The notes beneath the pieces were generated by a model. It did not search any database. It was not told the DNA's origin and saw only the letters and a program-made list of their open reading frames with translations. Shown piece by piece: positions 26,401-34,775 of a stretch of 64,000 nucleotides of DNA. Within the stretch, counting starts at the first letter, position 1; each line of letters begins with the position of its first letter. The position numbers and the translations under genes were made by a program. Location: contig NZ_CP113343.1 in NCBI RefSeq assembly GCF_026683955.1, forward strand, positions 4,278,001-4,342,000. Reading direction: 5' to 3'. This DNA is from Arthrobacter sp. MMS18-M83. GTDB taxonomy: Bacteria > Actinomycetota > Actinomycetes > Actinomycetales > Micrococcaceae.

Positions 26401-27042
26401 GAGAAACGGCTCCGGAAGGCCGAACGGGACCTCGCCGCGCTCGGCAAAGTGAACCCCTTGGCGCTTGAGGAATTTGCGGCACTCGAGGAACGGCACCAAT
26501 TCCTGAGCACACAGCTGGAAGATCTCAAGTCCAGCCGAAAAGACCTTCTGGACATCATTAAGGAAGTGGACAACCGCGTTCAGCAGGTCTTTGCCGAAGC
26601 CTTCGCCGATACGTCCAAACAGTTCGACCACGTCTTTGCGCGGCTCTTTCCTGGCGGTGAGGGCAAGTTGGTACTGACGGACCCGGACGACATGCTGACC
26701 ACCGGCATCGAGGTTGAGGCACGGCCTGCCGGCAAGAAGATCAAGCGCTTGTCCTTGCTTTCAGGCGGCGAACGGTCGCTGACGGCTGTCGCCCTGCTTG
26801 TGGCGATTTTCAAGGCGCGGCCTTCCCCGTTCTATGTCATGGACGAGGTGGAAGCAGCGCTGGACGATACGAACCTGGGCAGGCTGATCACGATCTTCGA
26901 AGAACTGCGCGAGTCCAGCCAGCTGATTGTCATTACCCACCAGAAGCGGACCATGGAAGTCGCGGACGCCCTGTACGGAGTGACAATGCGGGGCGACGGG
27001 GTCTCTACCGTCATCAGCCAGAGGCTCGGTGCCGAGGTCTAG
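23449..27042 (+). CDS. smc: Chromosome segregation ATPase SMC
   Basis: SMC, with ScpA and ScpB, compacts and segregates the chromosome. The 1197-residue protein has an N-terminal ATPase half (GPNGSGKSN, 31-39), two long Glu/Arg/Ala-rich coiled coils, a hinge near 500-660 (GHPGVVGSLASLLTVEPGYE) and a C-terminal half with LSGGERSLTAVALLVAIF and the Walker B YVMDEVEAALDD. The start is TTG, with AGGAGAA rather far upstream. ftsY follows after 20 bp, a conserved actinobacterial pairing. Confidence 0.96.
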   Translation: MHLKSLTVRGFKSFASATTFDFEPGVTAVVGPNGSGKSNVVDALAWVMGEQGAKTLRGGKMEDVIFAGTSGRPPLGRAHVSLTIDNADGALPIEYSEVTISRTLFRTGGSEYAINGSPCRLLDIQELLSDSGLGREMHVIVGQGQLDRVLHATPEDRRGFIEEAAGILKHRRRKEKTVRKLEAMQANLQRLGDLTAEIRRQLTPLGKQAEVARRAQTVQFDVRDAKSRLLADELVQLTKALEKDVADEAALKERRETVEAELGAGRQRQLRLEQLAAVATPRLNAARDNWYQLSATRDRLRALGSLATERRRLLGSTDAAPDSGRDPDHLDRQAARVRQEQAELEHDILAKQAALLEATAVKQEAENLAAAEDKRLTTVLRAAADRREGLAKLVGQLAAARSRAEAAEAERGRLRESLSAGEERRRHAQSEFTALESQVAGVEDGEESLDAEYEGASALLDEINAEIDALKAAERDEVRERDALIARRDALQLGLNRKDGSSRILSSGHPGVVGSLASLLTVEPGYEAAVAAALGSASDAVVVADGAGAVAAMQLLKDADAGRASLLLAGAPPSAAPELDSPEVSALPNGARWATELVQADGPDAGGAMALLALTAVVDGLGAAASLIAGNPRLTAVTLEGDVFRALTVDGGSATAPSLLEVQAAMDDAEARLLELTTRLERGKFALAGAEARRADARERADAALDKLHDSDARLAAVAERLGHLNSQLRSAVGESDRLADSLAKAELNIAVAEESLELAAERLAAAQEAPQEEEPSTEHRDALSRAASEARSCEMEVRLGLRSAEEQLAATSNRAASLERAAASERRAREEAARRALRRKAQAERASAVASAVGQTVRFVDVSVDLAARARDHAEAVREQREKELADVRSSNDVLAQELAGLTDSVHRDELARAQQRLRIEALETRAIEELGLSAEQLVADFGPEQPIPVPAAATDKWAELRAPVDEDGNPVVEGVPFVRAEQEKRLRKAERDLAALGKVNPLALEEFAALEERHQFLSTQLEDLKSSRKDLLDIIKEVDNRVQQVFAEAFADTSKQFDHVFARLFPGGEGKLVLTDPDDMLTTGIEVEARPAGKKIKRLSLLSGGERSLTAVALLVAIFKARPSPFYVMDEVEAALDDTNLGRLITIFEELRESSQLIVITHQKRTMEVADALYGVTMRGDGVSTVISQRLGAEV

Positions 27043-27062
27043 CTTTGTGAGAAGCTAGGGGA

Positions 27063-28286
27063 GTGAATGATCTCCTCCCCATTATTCTGTCCATTGTCGC
27101 TGCCATTGTGGTGGTCGGAGGGCTGATTCCTGTCCTGCTCAAGGCGCGGAAGTCCTCCTCGACCTACGCTGGAACACGCGACGCCAACGATCCTGCTAAT
27201 ACGGGGTCGGCAGGCGGCGGAACGATTGTCGACGACGCCCCCGGTGCCGTGCGGGAACGCCCGGCACCCGGTATCGCCGTCGAGCCCGCCGACCTTGCCG
27301 TTCCCGAGACCGACGTTCCTGACGACGCCGCGGGGCTGGAACTCATCGAGGTGGAGACCCCTGCGCCGGTGGAGGGCCGCCTCAACCGGCTTCGGGCGCG
27401 ACTGGTCAAATCCAACAACATCCTCGGCAAGGGACTCCTGGCGCTGCTTGCGAGCGACAAGATCGACGAAGATGTCTGGGACGAAGTCGAGGAAACGCTG
27501 CTCCTTGCCGACCTTGGCACCGAGCCCACCATGCAGCTGGTGGATGCACTGCGTGAACGGGTGAAAGTCCAAGGAACCCGCAACCCGGAGGAAGTCAAAG
27601 CCCTCCTGCGCGAGGAACTCATCAAGCTCGTGGACCCGACTATGGACCGCAGCCTGAACGTGGACCGCAAGGGAGACCACCCCGCCATCATGATCGTGGT
27701 CGGCGTCAACGGTGTCGGCAAGACCACCACCGTGGGTAAGCTGGCGCGTGTTCTGGTCGCTGAAGACAAGGACGTCCTCCTGGGCGCTGCCGACACTTTC
27801 CGGGCGGCGGCCGCGGAGCAGCTTGCCACCTGGGGGCAGCGCGTCGGCGTCGCAACGGTCAGGTCCCACGTCGACGGCGCGGACCCCGCCTCTGTCGCGT
27901 ATGAGGCCGTCAAATCAGGCATCGAGCAGGAAGTCGATGTCGTCATGATCGACACCGCTGGCCGCCTGCAGAACAAGGTCGGCCTCATGGACGAACTCAG
28001 CAAGGTCAAGCGGGTCATCGAGAAGCTGGCTGAAGTGGATGAGGTCCTGCTGGTGCTGGATGCGACCACCGGACAGAACGGCCTGAACCAAGCCAAGGTC
28101 TTTGCCGAGGTGGTCAACATCACGGGAATCGTGCTCACCAAACTGGACGGCACGGCGAAGGGCGGCATCGTCGTCGCGATCCAAAAGGCTCTCGGCGTCC
28201 CGGTCAAGCTTGTTGGCCTTGGCGAAGGCCCGGACGACCTCGCCCCGTTCGAGGCCGAAGCCTTCGTCGACGCCCTGCTGAACTGA
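27063..28286 (+). CDS. ftsY: Signal recognition particle receptor FtsY
   Basis: FtsY docks SRP-ribosome complexes at the membrane. The 407-residue protein begins with a membrane segment (residues 3-26), typical of actinobacterial FtsY, then an acidic linker and the NG domain: GVNGVGKTTTVGKLA, DTFRAAAAEQL, DTAGRLQNK, TKLDGTAKGG. The start is GTG. Its partner Ffh is encoded at 33160. The 3' end carries a 15-nt exact duplication (28270-28284 and 28287-28301) reaching past the stop. Confidence 0.96.
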   Translation: MNDLLPIILSIVAAIVVVGGLIPVLLKARKSSSTYAGTRDANDPANTGSAGGGTIVDDAPGAVRERPAPGIAVEPADLAVPETDVPDDAAGLELIEVETPAPVEGRLNRLRARLVKSNNILGKGLLALLASDKIDEDVWDEVEETLLLADLGTEPTMQLVDALRERVKVQGTRNPEEVKALLREELIKLVDPTMDRSLNVDRKGDHPAIMIVVGVNGVGKTTTVGKLARVLVAEDKDVLLGAADTFRAAAAEQLATWGQRVGVATVRSHVDGADPASVAYEAVKSGIEQEVDVVMIDTAGRLQNKVGLMDELSKVKRVIEKLAEVDEVLLVLDATTGQNGLNQAKVFAEVVNITGIVLTKLDGTAKGGIVVAIQKALGVPVKLVGLGEGPDDLAPFEAEAFVDALLN

Positions 28287-28312
28287 ACGCCCTGCTGAAC
28301 TAGCCGCATCCC

Positions 28313-28380
28313 ACCCAACTAACTCGCAGTTAATGTCGTTTTCAGCCCTGAAAGCGACATTAACTGCGAGTCAGTTGGGT
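28313..28380. repeat. Long hairpin (REP-like palindrome) between ftsY and the MFS gene
   Basis: Arms 28313-28345 and 28348-28380 pair over 33 bp with only two G-U type positions and a 2-nt CC loop. The core reads AACTCGCAGTTAATGTCG, less GC-rich than its surroundings. It separates convergent genes and could terminate both, but it lacks a T run on either side. Its right arm contains the stop and last codons of the MFS gene. It looks like a dispersed palindromic element. Confidence 0.75.
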
Positions 28381-29615
28381 GAGTCGATACGCTCCGGTAC
28401 GCGATGCATCGGCTCGCGGGCCACGGACCACCCGACGGTTGAGAGCAGGAGGATCCCGCCGGTTGCGCCGAACGCCCAGCCGTAGCCGAAACCGTCGGCC
28501 AGGAGGCCAACCAGAACAGGCCCGACGATCGCTCCGGCATCGGAGGCCATCTGGAAGGCCGCCAATACCTTTCCGCCCGAACGGCCGCGACCGATGATGT
28601 CCCCGACGGCGGCCTGCTGGGCAGGGTTCAGCAAACCCGAGCCGAAACCGGCAACAGCGGAAGCCGCGAAAAACGCGGGAAGACTGCTCGTCAAGCCGAT
28701 GGTGCCAGTGGCCAGGCCCGTGACGACCAGGCCCAGCAGCATCATGGGCTTGCGGCCGAAGCTGTCGGCCAAGCGACCGGAGAAGGTCAGCGCCAGCGCG
28801 TTGCCCCCTGCGAACACGGCCAGGGCCCAGCCCGCCGAGCCGGCACCCGCGGCCAGGACAACCACGGCGAACAATGGCACGGTGGCCATGCGCACCCCGA
28901 AGGTCGCCCAGCCATTGCCGAAGCTAGAGAATAGCGCGGCCCTGTAGGCAGAATCGCGCAGGGCCTCTTTAAGTTGCATTGCCGGCCCCGCCGCGTCTCC
29001 TTGGCTCGCTCCCTTTGAACTGCCCGTCAGCTGCGTGCGTACGACGAGGGCCGCGAGCACCAGGGCAGCCGCGTAGGCAAGGAATGGGACGCGCAACCCG
29101 AACCCGGCAAGCAGTCCACCAACCACGGGGCCGAGGACGCTGCCTATCAGGAACGCAGACGCGTAAGCGCCGGAGACCCGTCCGCGGCTTTCCGGGGGAG
29201 CGAGGCGGATCAACAGGCCCATCGCTGCGACCGTGAACATCACGGAACCGGCCCCGCCGAGACCCCGGAACACCAGCAGTTGCCAGTAGCTTTGGGCGAA
29301 GGCGCACGCCGCCGTGGAGGCCGCCACAATCAGCAACCCCGCGATGTAAACGGGGCGCTCGCCGAAGCGACCCATCAGGACGCCGCCGGCTGGAGCGAAT
29401 ACCAGGCGCATGAACGCGAAGATACTCACGATCACGGCGGCCGCCGTTGCTCCGACGTCGAATGTGGTGGCGAACTGCGGGAGCACGGGCGCCACGAGGC
29501 CAAAACCCAGCGCGATCAGGAACGCTGCCACCAACATCACCTTGATGTCCCGAGGCATGGGGGCCTTCGTGGCGCGAGCCCCTTGGTTTGCACTGGATTT
29601 GGGGCTTGCGGTCAT
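28371..29615 (-). CDS. MFS transporter, multidrug-efflux type
   Basis: A 414-residue, 12-helix major facilitator protein has the motif-A loop GGVLMGRFGERPVY after helix 2 and a related GRLADSFGRKPMML in the second half. The group resembles drug:H+ antiporters and sugar-efflux permeases; the substrate is unknown. I start at ATG 29615 with GGAGGA upstream, because 39 residues further upstream are not MFS-like and run into the regulatory region shared with amt. The last three codons and stop lie in the hairpin at 28313-28380. Confidence 0.85.
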   Translation of the reverse strand: MTASPKSSANQGARATKAPMPRDIKVMLVAAFLIALGFGLVAPVLPQFATTFDVGATAAAVIVSIFAFMRLVFAPAGGVLMGRFGERPVYIAGLLIVAASTAACAFAQSYWQLLVFRGLGGAGSVMFTVAAMGLLIRLAPPESRGRVSGAYASAFLIGSVLGPVVGGLLAGFGLRVPFLAYAAALVLAALVVRTQLTGSSKGASQGDAAGPAMQLKEALRDSAYRAALFSSFGNGWATFGVRMATVPLFAVVVLAAGAGSAGWALAVFAGGNALALTFSGRLADSFGRKPMMLLGLVVTGLATGTIGLTSSLPAFFAASAVAGFGSGLLNPAQQAAVGDIIGRGRSGGKVLAAFQMASDAGAIVGPVLVGLLADGFGYGWAFGATGGILLLSTVGWSVAREPMHRVPERIDSPN

Positions 29616-29717
29616 CGTGTTGAGGTCCTCCGGGTTGTGTTGGTGCGGGGAATGTGGAACTGACGAAACATATCCGTAACAAGGGCGATATCCACCATTT
29701 ACGTTCGAGAAGTTCTT

Positions 29718-29755
29718 GTAACAGCCCCGCAATCTAAAACCTTCGCAGGTGAAAC
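29718..29755 (+). promoter_or_regulatory. Possible GlnR box upstream of amt
   Basis: Four 5-mers are spaced by exactly 6 nt: GTAAC, GCAAT, CCTTC, GAAAC. The first and last match the actinobacterial GlnR half-sites (GTnAC and GAAAC); the middle two are degenerate. It ends 85 bp before amt, a sensible activator position. GlnR control of amt is established in related genera; this site is inference. Confidence 0.45.
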
Positions 29756-29840
29756 ACTGCCCCGCAAAACTCTTACATAGAACGCAAATGCGTTGGGACA
29801 GGCGGCAAAGTCCGCAACAAAGAGCAGAGAGGACGTAGAC

Positions 29841-31175
29841 ATGGAATTTAGCGCCGGTCTCGTTTGGCTCCTGGTCGCGTCAGCCTTCGTGCTGTTCATG
29901 ACCCCGGGCCTGGCATTTTTCTATGGCGGCATGACCCGTGCCAAAGCCGCCCTGAACATGATGATGATGAGCTTCATCGCCATCGGCACAGTGACCATCG
30001 TCTGGGTCTTGTGGGGCGCGTCGATGTCCACGAGCAACACGGACAACTTCTTCCAGCTCTTCGCAAACCCGTTCAGCCACTTCGGCCTGCATAACTTCAC
30101 GGATCCCGCAGACCTCCTCCACGTTGGATACGCTGCTACCTTCGCGATCATCACCGTGGCGCTGATCTCCGGTGCAATAGCGGACCGAGCCAAGTTCTCG
30201 GCCTGGACGCTCTTCACCCCGATTTGGGCCACCCTGGTCTACGCACCCATGGCTTACATGGTGTGGGGCGGCGGGCTCTTCTCAAAGGACGGCTGGTTCG
30301 GCCAGACTTTCGCCCCGGTCATCGACTTCGCCGGTGGCACTGTGGTGCACATCAACGCCGGTATTGCTGGCCTGATACTCGTCCTGATCATCGGCAACCG
30401 CAAGGGCTTCGGCAAGGACCCGAATCACCGCCCGCACAACGTGCCCCTGGTCATGCTGGGTGCGGCGATCCTCTGGTTCGGCTGGTTCGGTTTCAACGCC
30501 GGTGCAGCAGCAACGGTAGAGCAGGCAGGCCTCATCTGGATCAACACCCTCACCGCGCCTGCAGCAGCCATGCTCGGCTGGCTTATTGTGGAGCGCATCC
30601 GTGACGGCCACCCGACCTCGCTCGGAGCTGCTTCGGGTGTCGTCGCCGGTCTGGTCGCTATCACCCCGGCTTGTGCCAACGTTTCGCCGCTCGGCGCCAT
30701 CGCGCTCGGTATCGCAGCCGGCGTTGCCTCGGCTCTCGCCGTCGGCCTGAAGTTCAAGCTTGGCTACGACGACTCGCTCGATGTGGTGGGCGTCCACCTG
30801 GTGTCCGGCATCATCGGCACTGTGGCCATCGGCTTCCTCGCCACCCCGACCCAGGGTCCGGCCGGCCTGTTCTACGGCGGCGGTACTACACAGCTGGTTG
30901 CACAGTCTCTCGCAGCGCTTTGCTCGATCGTCTTCACCGGCGTCATGACATTCATCATCGCCTACCCGATCCACAAGCTCATGGGCTTCCGGATCTCCGA
31001 ACGCCAGGAGATCGCCGGTGCAGACCTTAGCCTGCATGCCGAAACGGCATACGAGTTCGGCGTCGGCGGCCACGGCGGCAGCTTCCAGCCCCTGCACGAC
31101 CTCATCACTGGCAAGGCATCGGCTGGAGCAACTGAGGAAACATCCGTATCAGGCAAGGAGAGTGTCCAGGCATGA
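29841..31175 (+). CDS. amt: Ammonium transporter
   Basis: The 444-residue Amt channel has about 11 membrane helices. Signatures are GLAFFYGGMTRAKAALNMMM, DFAGGTVVHINAGIAGL with a pore histidine, and DDSLDVVGVHLVSGIIG with the second. The ATG at 29841 has GAGAGGA 7 nt upstream; an upstream start would add 16 polar residues unlike the family. The gene overlaps glnK by 4 nt (ATGA), so the channel and its PII regulator are translationally coupled. Confidence 0.96.
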   Translation: MEFSAGLVWLLVASAFVLFMTPGLAFFYGGMTRAKAALNMMMMSFIAIGTVTIVWVLWGASMSTSNTDNFFQLFANPFSHFGLHNFTDPADLLHVGYAATFAIITVALISGAIADRAKFSAWTLFTPIWATLVYAPMAYMVWGGGLFSKDGWFGQTFAPVIDFAGGTVVHINAGIAGLILVLIIGNRKGFGKDPNHRPHNVPLVMLGAAILWFGWFGFNAGAAATVEQAGLIWINTLTAPAAAMLGWLIVERIRDGHPTSLGAASGVVAGLVAITPACANVSPLGAIALGIAAGVASALAVGLKFKLGYDDSLDVVGVHLVSGIIGTVAIGFLATPTQGPAGLFYGGGTTQLVAQSLAALCSIVFTGVMTFIIAYPIHKLMGFRISERQEIAGADLSLHAETAYEFGVGGHGGSFQPLHDLITGKASAGATEETSVSGKESVQA

Positions 31176-31510
31176 AACTCATCACGGCGATCGTCCGCCC
31201 GGAGAAGCTCGACGCCATCCGAGAGGGGCTCGAAGCCTACGGGGTACAGGGACTGACGGTCAGCGCGGCCAGCGGCTACGGCCGGCAGCGAGGTTACACC
31301 GAGGTGTATCGCGGTGCCGAGTACAACGTGGATTTGCTTCCGAAGATCCGCGTCGAGGTCCTGGCCACGGATGAGCAGGCGGACGACATCCTCGATGTCC
31401 TGATCGCTTCCTCCAACACAGGCCGCGCCGGTGACGGCAAAGTCTGGACTGTGGACGTCTACGAAGCAGTCCGTGTCCGCACGGGCGAACGCGGCGCAGC
31501 AGCCATCTAA
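31172..31510 (+). CDS. glnK: PII nitrogen regulatory protein GlnK
   Basis: This 112-residue PII protein blocks Amt when nitrogen is sufficient. The T loop reads GYTEVYRGAEYNVDLLPK with the modifiable Tyr51, which is adenylylated in actinobacteria. The C-terminal signature TGRAGDGKVWTVDVYEAVRVRTGE is intact. The usual actinobacterial third gene, glnD, is not next to it; a terminator and a convergent gene follow instead. Confidence 0.96.
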   Translation: MKLITAIVRPEKLDAIREGLEAYGVQGLTVSAASGYGRQRGYTEVYRGAEYNVDLLPKIRVEVLATDEQADDILDVLIASSNTGRAGDGKVWTVDVYEAVRVRTGERGAAAI

Positions 31511-31520
31511 AGCACCCAAC

Positions 31521-31566
31521 GCAAAGAGGGGCCGGGTACCTGGAAAGGTACCCGGCCCCTCTTTGC
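31521..31566. terminator. Bidirectional terminator between glnK and zwf
   Basis: A perfect 20-bp stem (31521-31540 with 31547-31566) has a 6-nt loop, TGGAAA. The AAAG/CTTT flanks give a short T run in both directions, serving the convergent glnK and zwf genes. Confidence 0.92.
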
Positions 31567-31607
31567 CTGTCCGCTTAGGCAGGAACCCAGCCAGCAGTCC
31601 GGCCGGC

Positions 31608-33008
31608 TCAGCCCCCGACGGCGGTGGGCCAGTCCGCGGGACCGGAGCCACCGGCGTCGTACTTTTCAAGCGGCACCGAATCCTTGGCCCAGGCTTTCAG
31701 CACGGGCTCAACGATCCGCCAGCAGTCCACGGCAGTGTCTCCCCGGACGGAAAGCAGGGGATCGCCGGTGATGACCCCCTCCAGGACTTCTCCATAGGGC
31801 AGGAGATCGGAAGCGTTCAGGTCGGAGGCGAGCGTCACGCGATCTAGCGTGAAGACGTCCCCGGGACCGTTGACGTCAATGTCGAGCTGCAGAGTGTCCG
31901 GACCGAATCCGATGCGCAGCTGGTTGGGGGAGTCCACGCCTTGGAACCCGGACGGCAGGTGCGGAACGGGCCGGAAGGTGATGATGGCTTCCTTGCGCGC
32001 GAGGCCCAAGGCCTTGCCTGAGCGCAGGATGAAAGGGACTCCCTTCCAGCGCCAGTTGTCGATCGACACCTCAACTTCCGCGAGCGTCTCGGTGTTCCGG
32101 GCGGGATCCACGCCTTCCTCTTCGACATAGTCCGGAACCGGATGCCCGCCGCTTCGGCCGGCGCTGTAGCGGGCTCTGCGCGTGGTCTTCCGGTAGGGCG
32201 CGCTGATGCTGCTCGCACGCAGCACCGTGGCGATCGCGCCGCGGAGATCGCTCTCGTCGATGGTGGCGGGGGCATCAATGGCCAGGAGCGCCATGATGTG
32301 CAGCAAATGGCTCTGGATCATGTCCTTCAGGGCGCCTGCGTTGTCGTAGTAGCGCGCACGCCCTTCGAGCGCGAGGTCTTCGTCGAAAATGACCTCCACC
32401 TTTTCGATGTGGTCCCGGTTCCACACGGGTTCGAGGAACCTGTTGGCGAAGCGCAAGCCCAGGATGTTCAGGACGGTGGCTTTGCCGAGGAAATGGTCCA
32501 CGCGGTGGATGTGGTCTTCCGGGACCAAGGCTGCAAGGGTCTTGTTGAGGTCCCGGGCCGATTCCGAACTGGAGCCGAACGGCTTCTCCATCACTAAGCG
32601 GGTCCCGGCAGGCAGATCTGCGGCATTGAGTACTTCGCAGGCCTTTTGGCTGATGTGTGGCGGCAAGGCAAAGTAGACGGCTACCGGTGCTTCGAGTCCG
32701 GCCAGCAGCGTGGCGAGCTGGCCGTCGGCCGTGACATCCAGCTGATGGTAGGCGGTGTTGTCCTCCATGGCCGCGACGGCTTTCTTCCCTGCGGCACCGG
32801 CGTCCTTCCCTGCCTCCTCAAAGGCGCCCTGCACCCGTTTTGTCCATTGCTGGGCGGTCCAGGGGTCGGACCCGGCTCCCACAAGCTTGAGGCCGTCCGC
32901 GAGCCCGCCGGCGACAAGCCTGGCAAGGCCCGGCAACAGCAACCGGCCTGTCAGGTCTCCGGAGGCACCTAGGATGAGCAACGTTTTGACGGTAGTTTTG
33001 CTGGTCAC
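31608..33008 (-). CDS. zwf: Glucose-6-phosphate 1-dehydrogenase
   Basis: The 466-residue enzyme oxidises glucose-6-phosphate with NAD(P). It has the nucleotide motif LILGASGDLTGRLLLPGL, EKPFGSS, and RVDHFLGKATVLNIL, which holds the catalytic histidine (the family norm is RIDHYLGKE). It is not beside opcA, tal or tkt, so it may be a second G6PDH. I start at GTG 33008, where homology begins; CATGCT lies exactly 6 nt upstream. Its promoter region is shared with divergent ffh. Confidence 0.88.
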   Translation of the reverse strand: MTSKTTVKTLLILGASGDLTGRLLLPGLARLVAGGLADGLKLVGAGSDPWTAQQWTKRVQGAFEEAGKDAGAAGKKAVAAMEDNTAYHQLDVTADGQLATLLAGLEAPVAVYFALPPHISQKACEVLNAADLPAGTRLVMEKPFGSSSESARDLNKTLAALVPEDHIHRVDHFLGKATVLNILGLRFANRFLEPVWNRDHIEKVEVIFDEDLALEGRARYYDNAGALKDMIQSHLLHIMALLAIDAPATIDESDLRGAIATVLRASSISAPYRKTTRRARYSAGRSGGHPVPDYVEEEGVDPARNTETLAEVEVSIDNWRWKGVPFILRSGKALGLARKEAIITFRPVPHLPSGFQGVDSPNQLRIGFGPDTLQLDIDVNGPGDVFTLDRVTLASDLNASDLLPYGEVLEGVITGDPLLSVRGDTAVDCWRIVEPVLKAWAKDSVPLEKYDAGGSGPADWPTAVGG

Positions 33009-33025
33009 TGTGCCAGCATGCCATC

Positions 33026-33053
33026 TTGCAGGCGCGTCTTGGTACCCTAGATA
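33026..33053 (+). promoter_or_regulatory. Promoter of ffh
   Basis: TTGCAG (33026-33031), a 16-bp spacer and TAGATA (33048-33053) lie about 106 bp before the ffh GTG. Confidence 0.45.
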
Positions 33054-33159
33054 GTCGAGTCCCCCAGTTGAGTCAGATTTGTTTGGGGCAGGAATCGTCA
33101 AGATGTTGGCGCGCCGGAACGGCCGCCATTCGTAGACCATTGAAAGAAGTGCACGGCGC

Positions 33160-34731
33160 GTGTTCAATTCACTCTCTGACCGGTTGACAGCAACCTTCAA
33201 GAATCTTCGTGGCAAAGGTCGCCTCACCGAGGCCGACGTCGATGCCACCGTCCGGGAGATCCGCCGTGCCCTTTTGGACGCGGACGTTGCCGTTTCCGTG
33301 GTCCGCGAGTTCACGGGGCGGATCCGTGAACGTGCCTTGGGCGCCGAGGTTTCCGCTGCCCTGAACCCGAGCCAGCAGATCGTTAAGATCGTCAACGAGG
33401 AACTCCAGGAGATCCTCGGTGGCGAGACCCGCCGTATCCGCTTGGCGAAGACCGGCCCCACCATCATCATGCTCGCCGGCTTGCAGGGTGCGGGTAAGAC
33501 CACACTCGCCGGCAAGCTGGCCAAGTGGCTCAAGGCTCAGGGACACAGTCCCGTACTTGTTGCCGCCGACCTCCAGCGTCCCAACGCCGTGACGCAGCTC
33601 CAGATCGTCGGTGCGCGCGCTGGCGTCCACGTCTTCGCGCCGCACCCCGGTACCACCTCCGACCTGGATGTTCCCACAGGCGACCCCGTCGCCGTCGCGC
33701 GCGCCGGCGTCGACGAAGCCCGCCAGAAGCTGCACGACGTCGTGATCGTCGACACCGCAGGCCGCCTCGGCGTCGACGCCGAAATGATGGACCAGGCGCG
33801 CCGTATCCGCCAGGCGATCATCCCGAACGAAGTGCTGTTCGTGATCGACTCCATGATCGGCCAGGACGCTGTCAATACGGCGGTTGCCTTCGACGAAGGC
33901 GTCAACTTCACGGGTGTCGTGCTGTCAAAGCTCGACGGCGACGCCCGCGGCGGTGCCGCCCTCTCGGTCGCGTCCGTCACCGGAAAGCCGGTCATGTTCG
34001 CGTCCACCGGCGAGGGCCTCGACGACTTCGAACTGTTCCACCCAGACCGTATGGCATCCCGCATCCTCGATATGGGTGACGTTCTCACCCTGATCGAGCA
34101 GGCCGAGAAGAACTGGGACAAGGACGAAGCGGCCCGGATGGCGAAGAAGTTCGCCGACCAGGAAGACTTCACCCTGGATGATTTCCTCGCCCAGATGCAG
34201 CAGATCCGCAACATGGGATCCATGAAGAAGATGCTCATGATGATGCCGGGTGCGCAGAACATCCGCCAGCAGCTGGAGCAGTTCGACGAGCGCGAAATCG
34301 ACCGCGTGGAAGCCATCGTTCGCTCCATGACCCCGCATGAGCGTCTGGCTCCGAAGATCATCAACGGTTCCCGTCGGGCCCGCATTGCCCGTGGTTCCGG
34401 TGTGCACGTCTCCGAGGTCAACGGCCTCCTGGAGCGTTTCGCGCAGGCCCAGAAGATGATGAAGAAGCTCGCGCAGGGTGGCGGCATGCCCGGGATGCCG
34501 GGTATGCCCGGCCTCGGTGGCGGAGGTTCCCGCAAGGGTGGCAAGAGCGCGCCGAAGAAAAAGGCACGTTCCGGCAACCCCGCCAAGGCGGCCCAGGAAC
34601 TGCGCGACGCCGAGAACAAGCGGGCGAACGCCGTCCCCACAGGCGCGGCATTCGGTCAGACCAGCGGCGACTTCGATCCTTCACAGTTGAACTTGCCCAA
34701 GGGCTTCGACAAGTTCCTCGGCGGCAAGTAG
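33160..34731 (+). CDS. ffh: Signal recognition particle protein Ffh
   Basis: Ffh binds signal peptides and 4.5S RNA and delivers ribosomes to FtsY. The 523-residue protein has an N domain, the GTPase motifs GLQGAGKTTLAGKLA, DLQRPNAV, DTAGRLGVD and SKLDGDARGG, and a methionine-rich M domain (MGSMKKMLMMMPGAQ; SRRARIARGSG). The C-terminus is an extended Gly/Met/Lys-rich tail (GGMPGMPGMPGLGGG...). It starts with GTG, and no SRP RNA gene is visible nearby. Confidence 0.96.
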   Translation: MFNSLSDRLTATFKNLRGKGRLTEADVDATVREIRRALLDADVAVSVVREFTGRIRERALGAEVSAALNPSQQIVKIVNEELQEILGGETRRIRLAKTGPTIIMLAGLQGAGKTTLAGKLAKWLKAQGHSPVLVAADLQRPNAVTQLQIVGARAGVHVFAPHPGTTSDLDVPTGDPVAVARAGVDEARQKLHDVVIVDTAGRLGVDAEMMDQARRIRQAIIPNEVLFVIDSMIGQDAVNTAVAFDEGVNFTGVVLSKLDGDARGGAALSVASVTGKPVMFASTGEGLDDFELFHPDRMASRILDMGDVLTLIEQAEKNWDKDEAARMAKKFADQEDFTLDDFLAQMQQIRNMGSMKKMLMMMPGAQNIRQQLEQFDEREIDRVEAIVRSMTPHERLAPKIINGSRRARIARGSGVHVSEVNGLLERFAQAQKMMKKLAQGGGMPGMPGMPGLGGGGSRKGGKSAPKKKARSGNPAKAAQELRDAENKRANAVPTGAAFGQTSGDFDPSQLNLPKGFDKFLGGK

Positions 34732-34775
34732 CCCTCCCGACCAAGGTTGTCAGTCCCGTGCCATAGGGTGGATGA

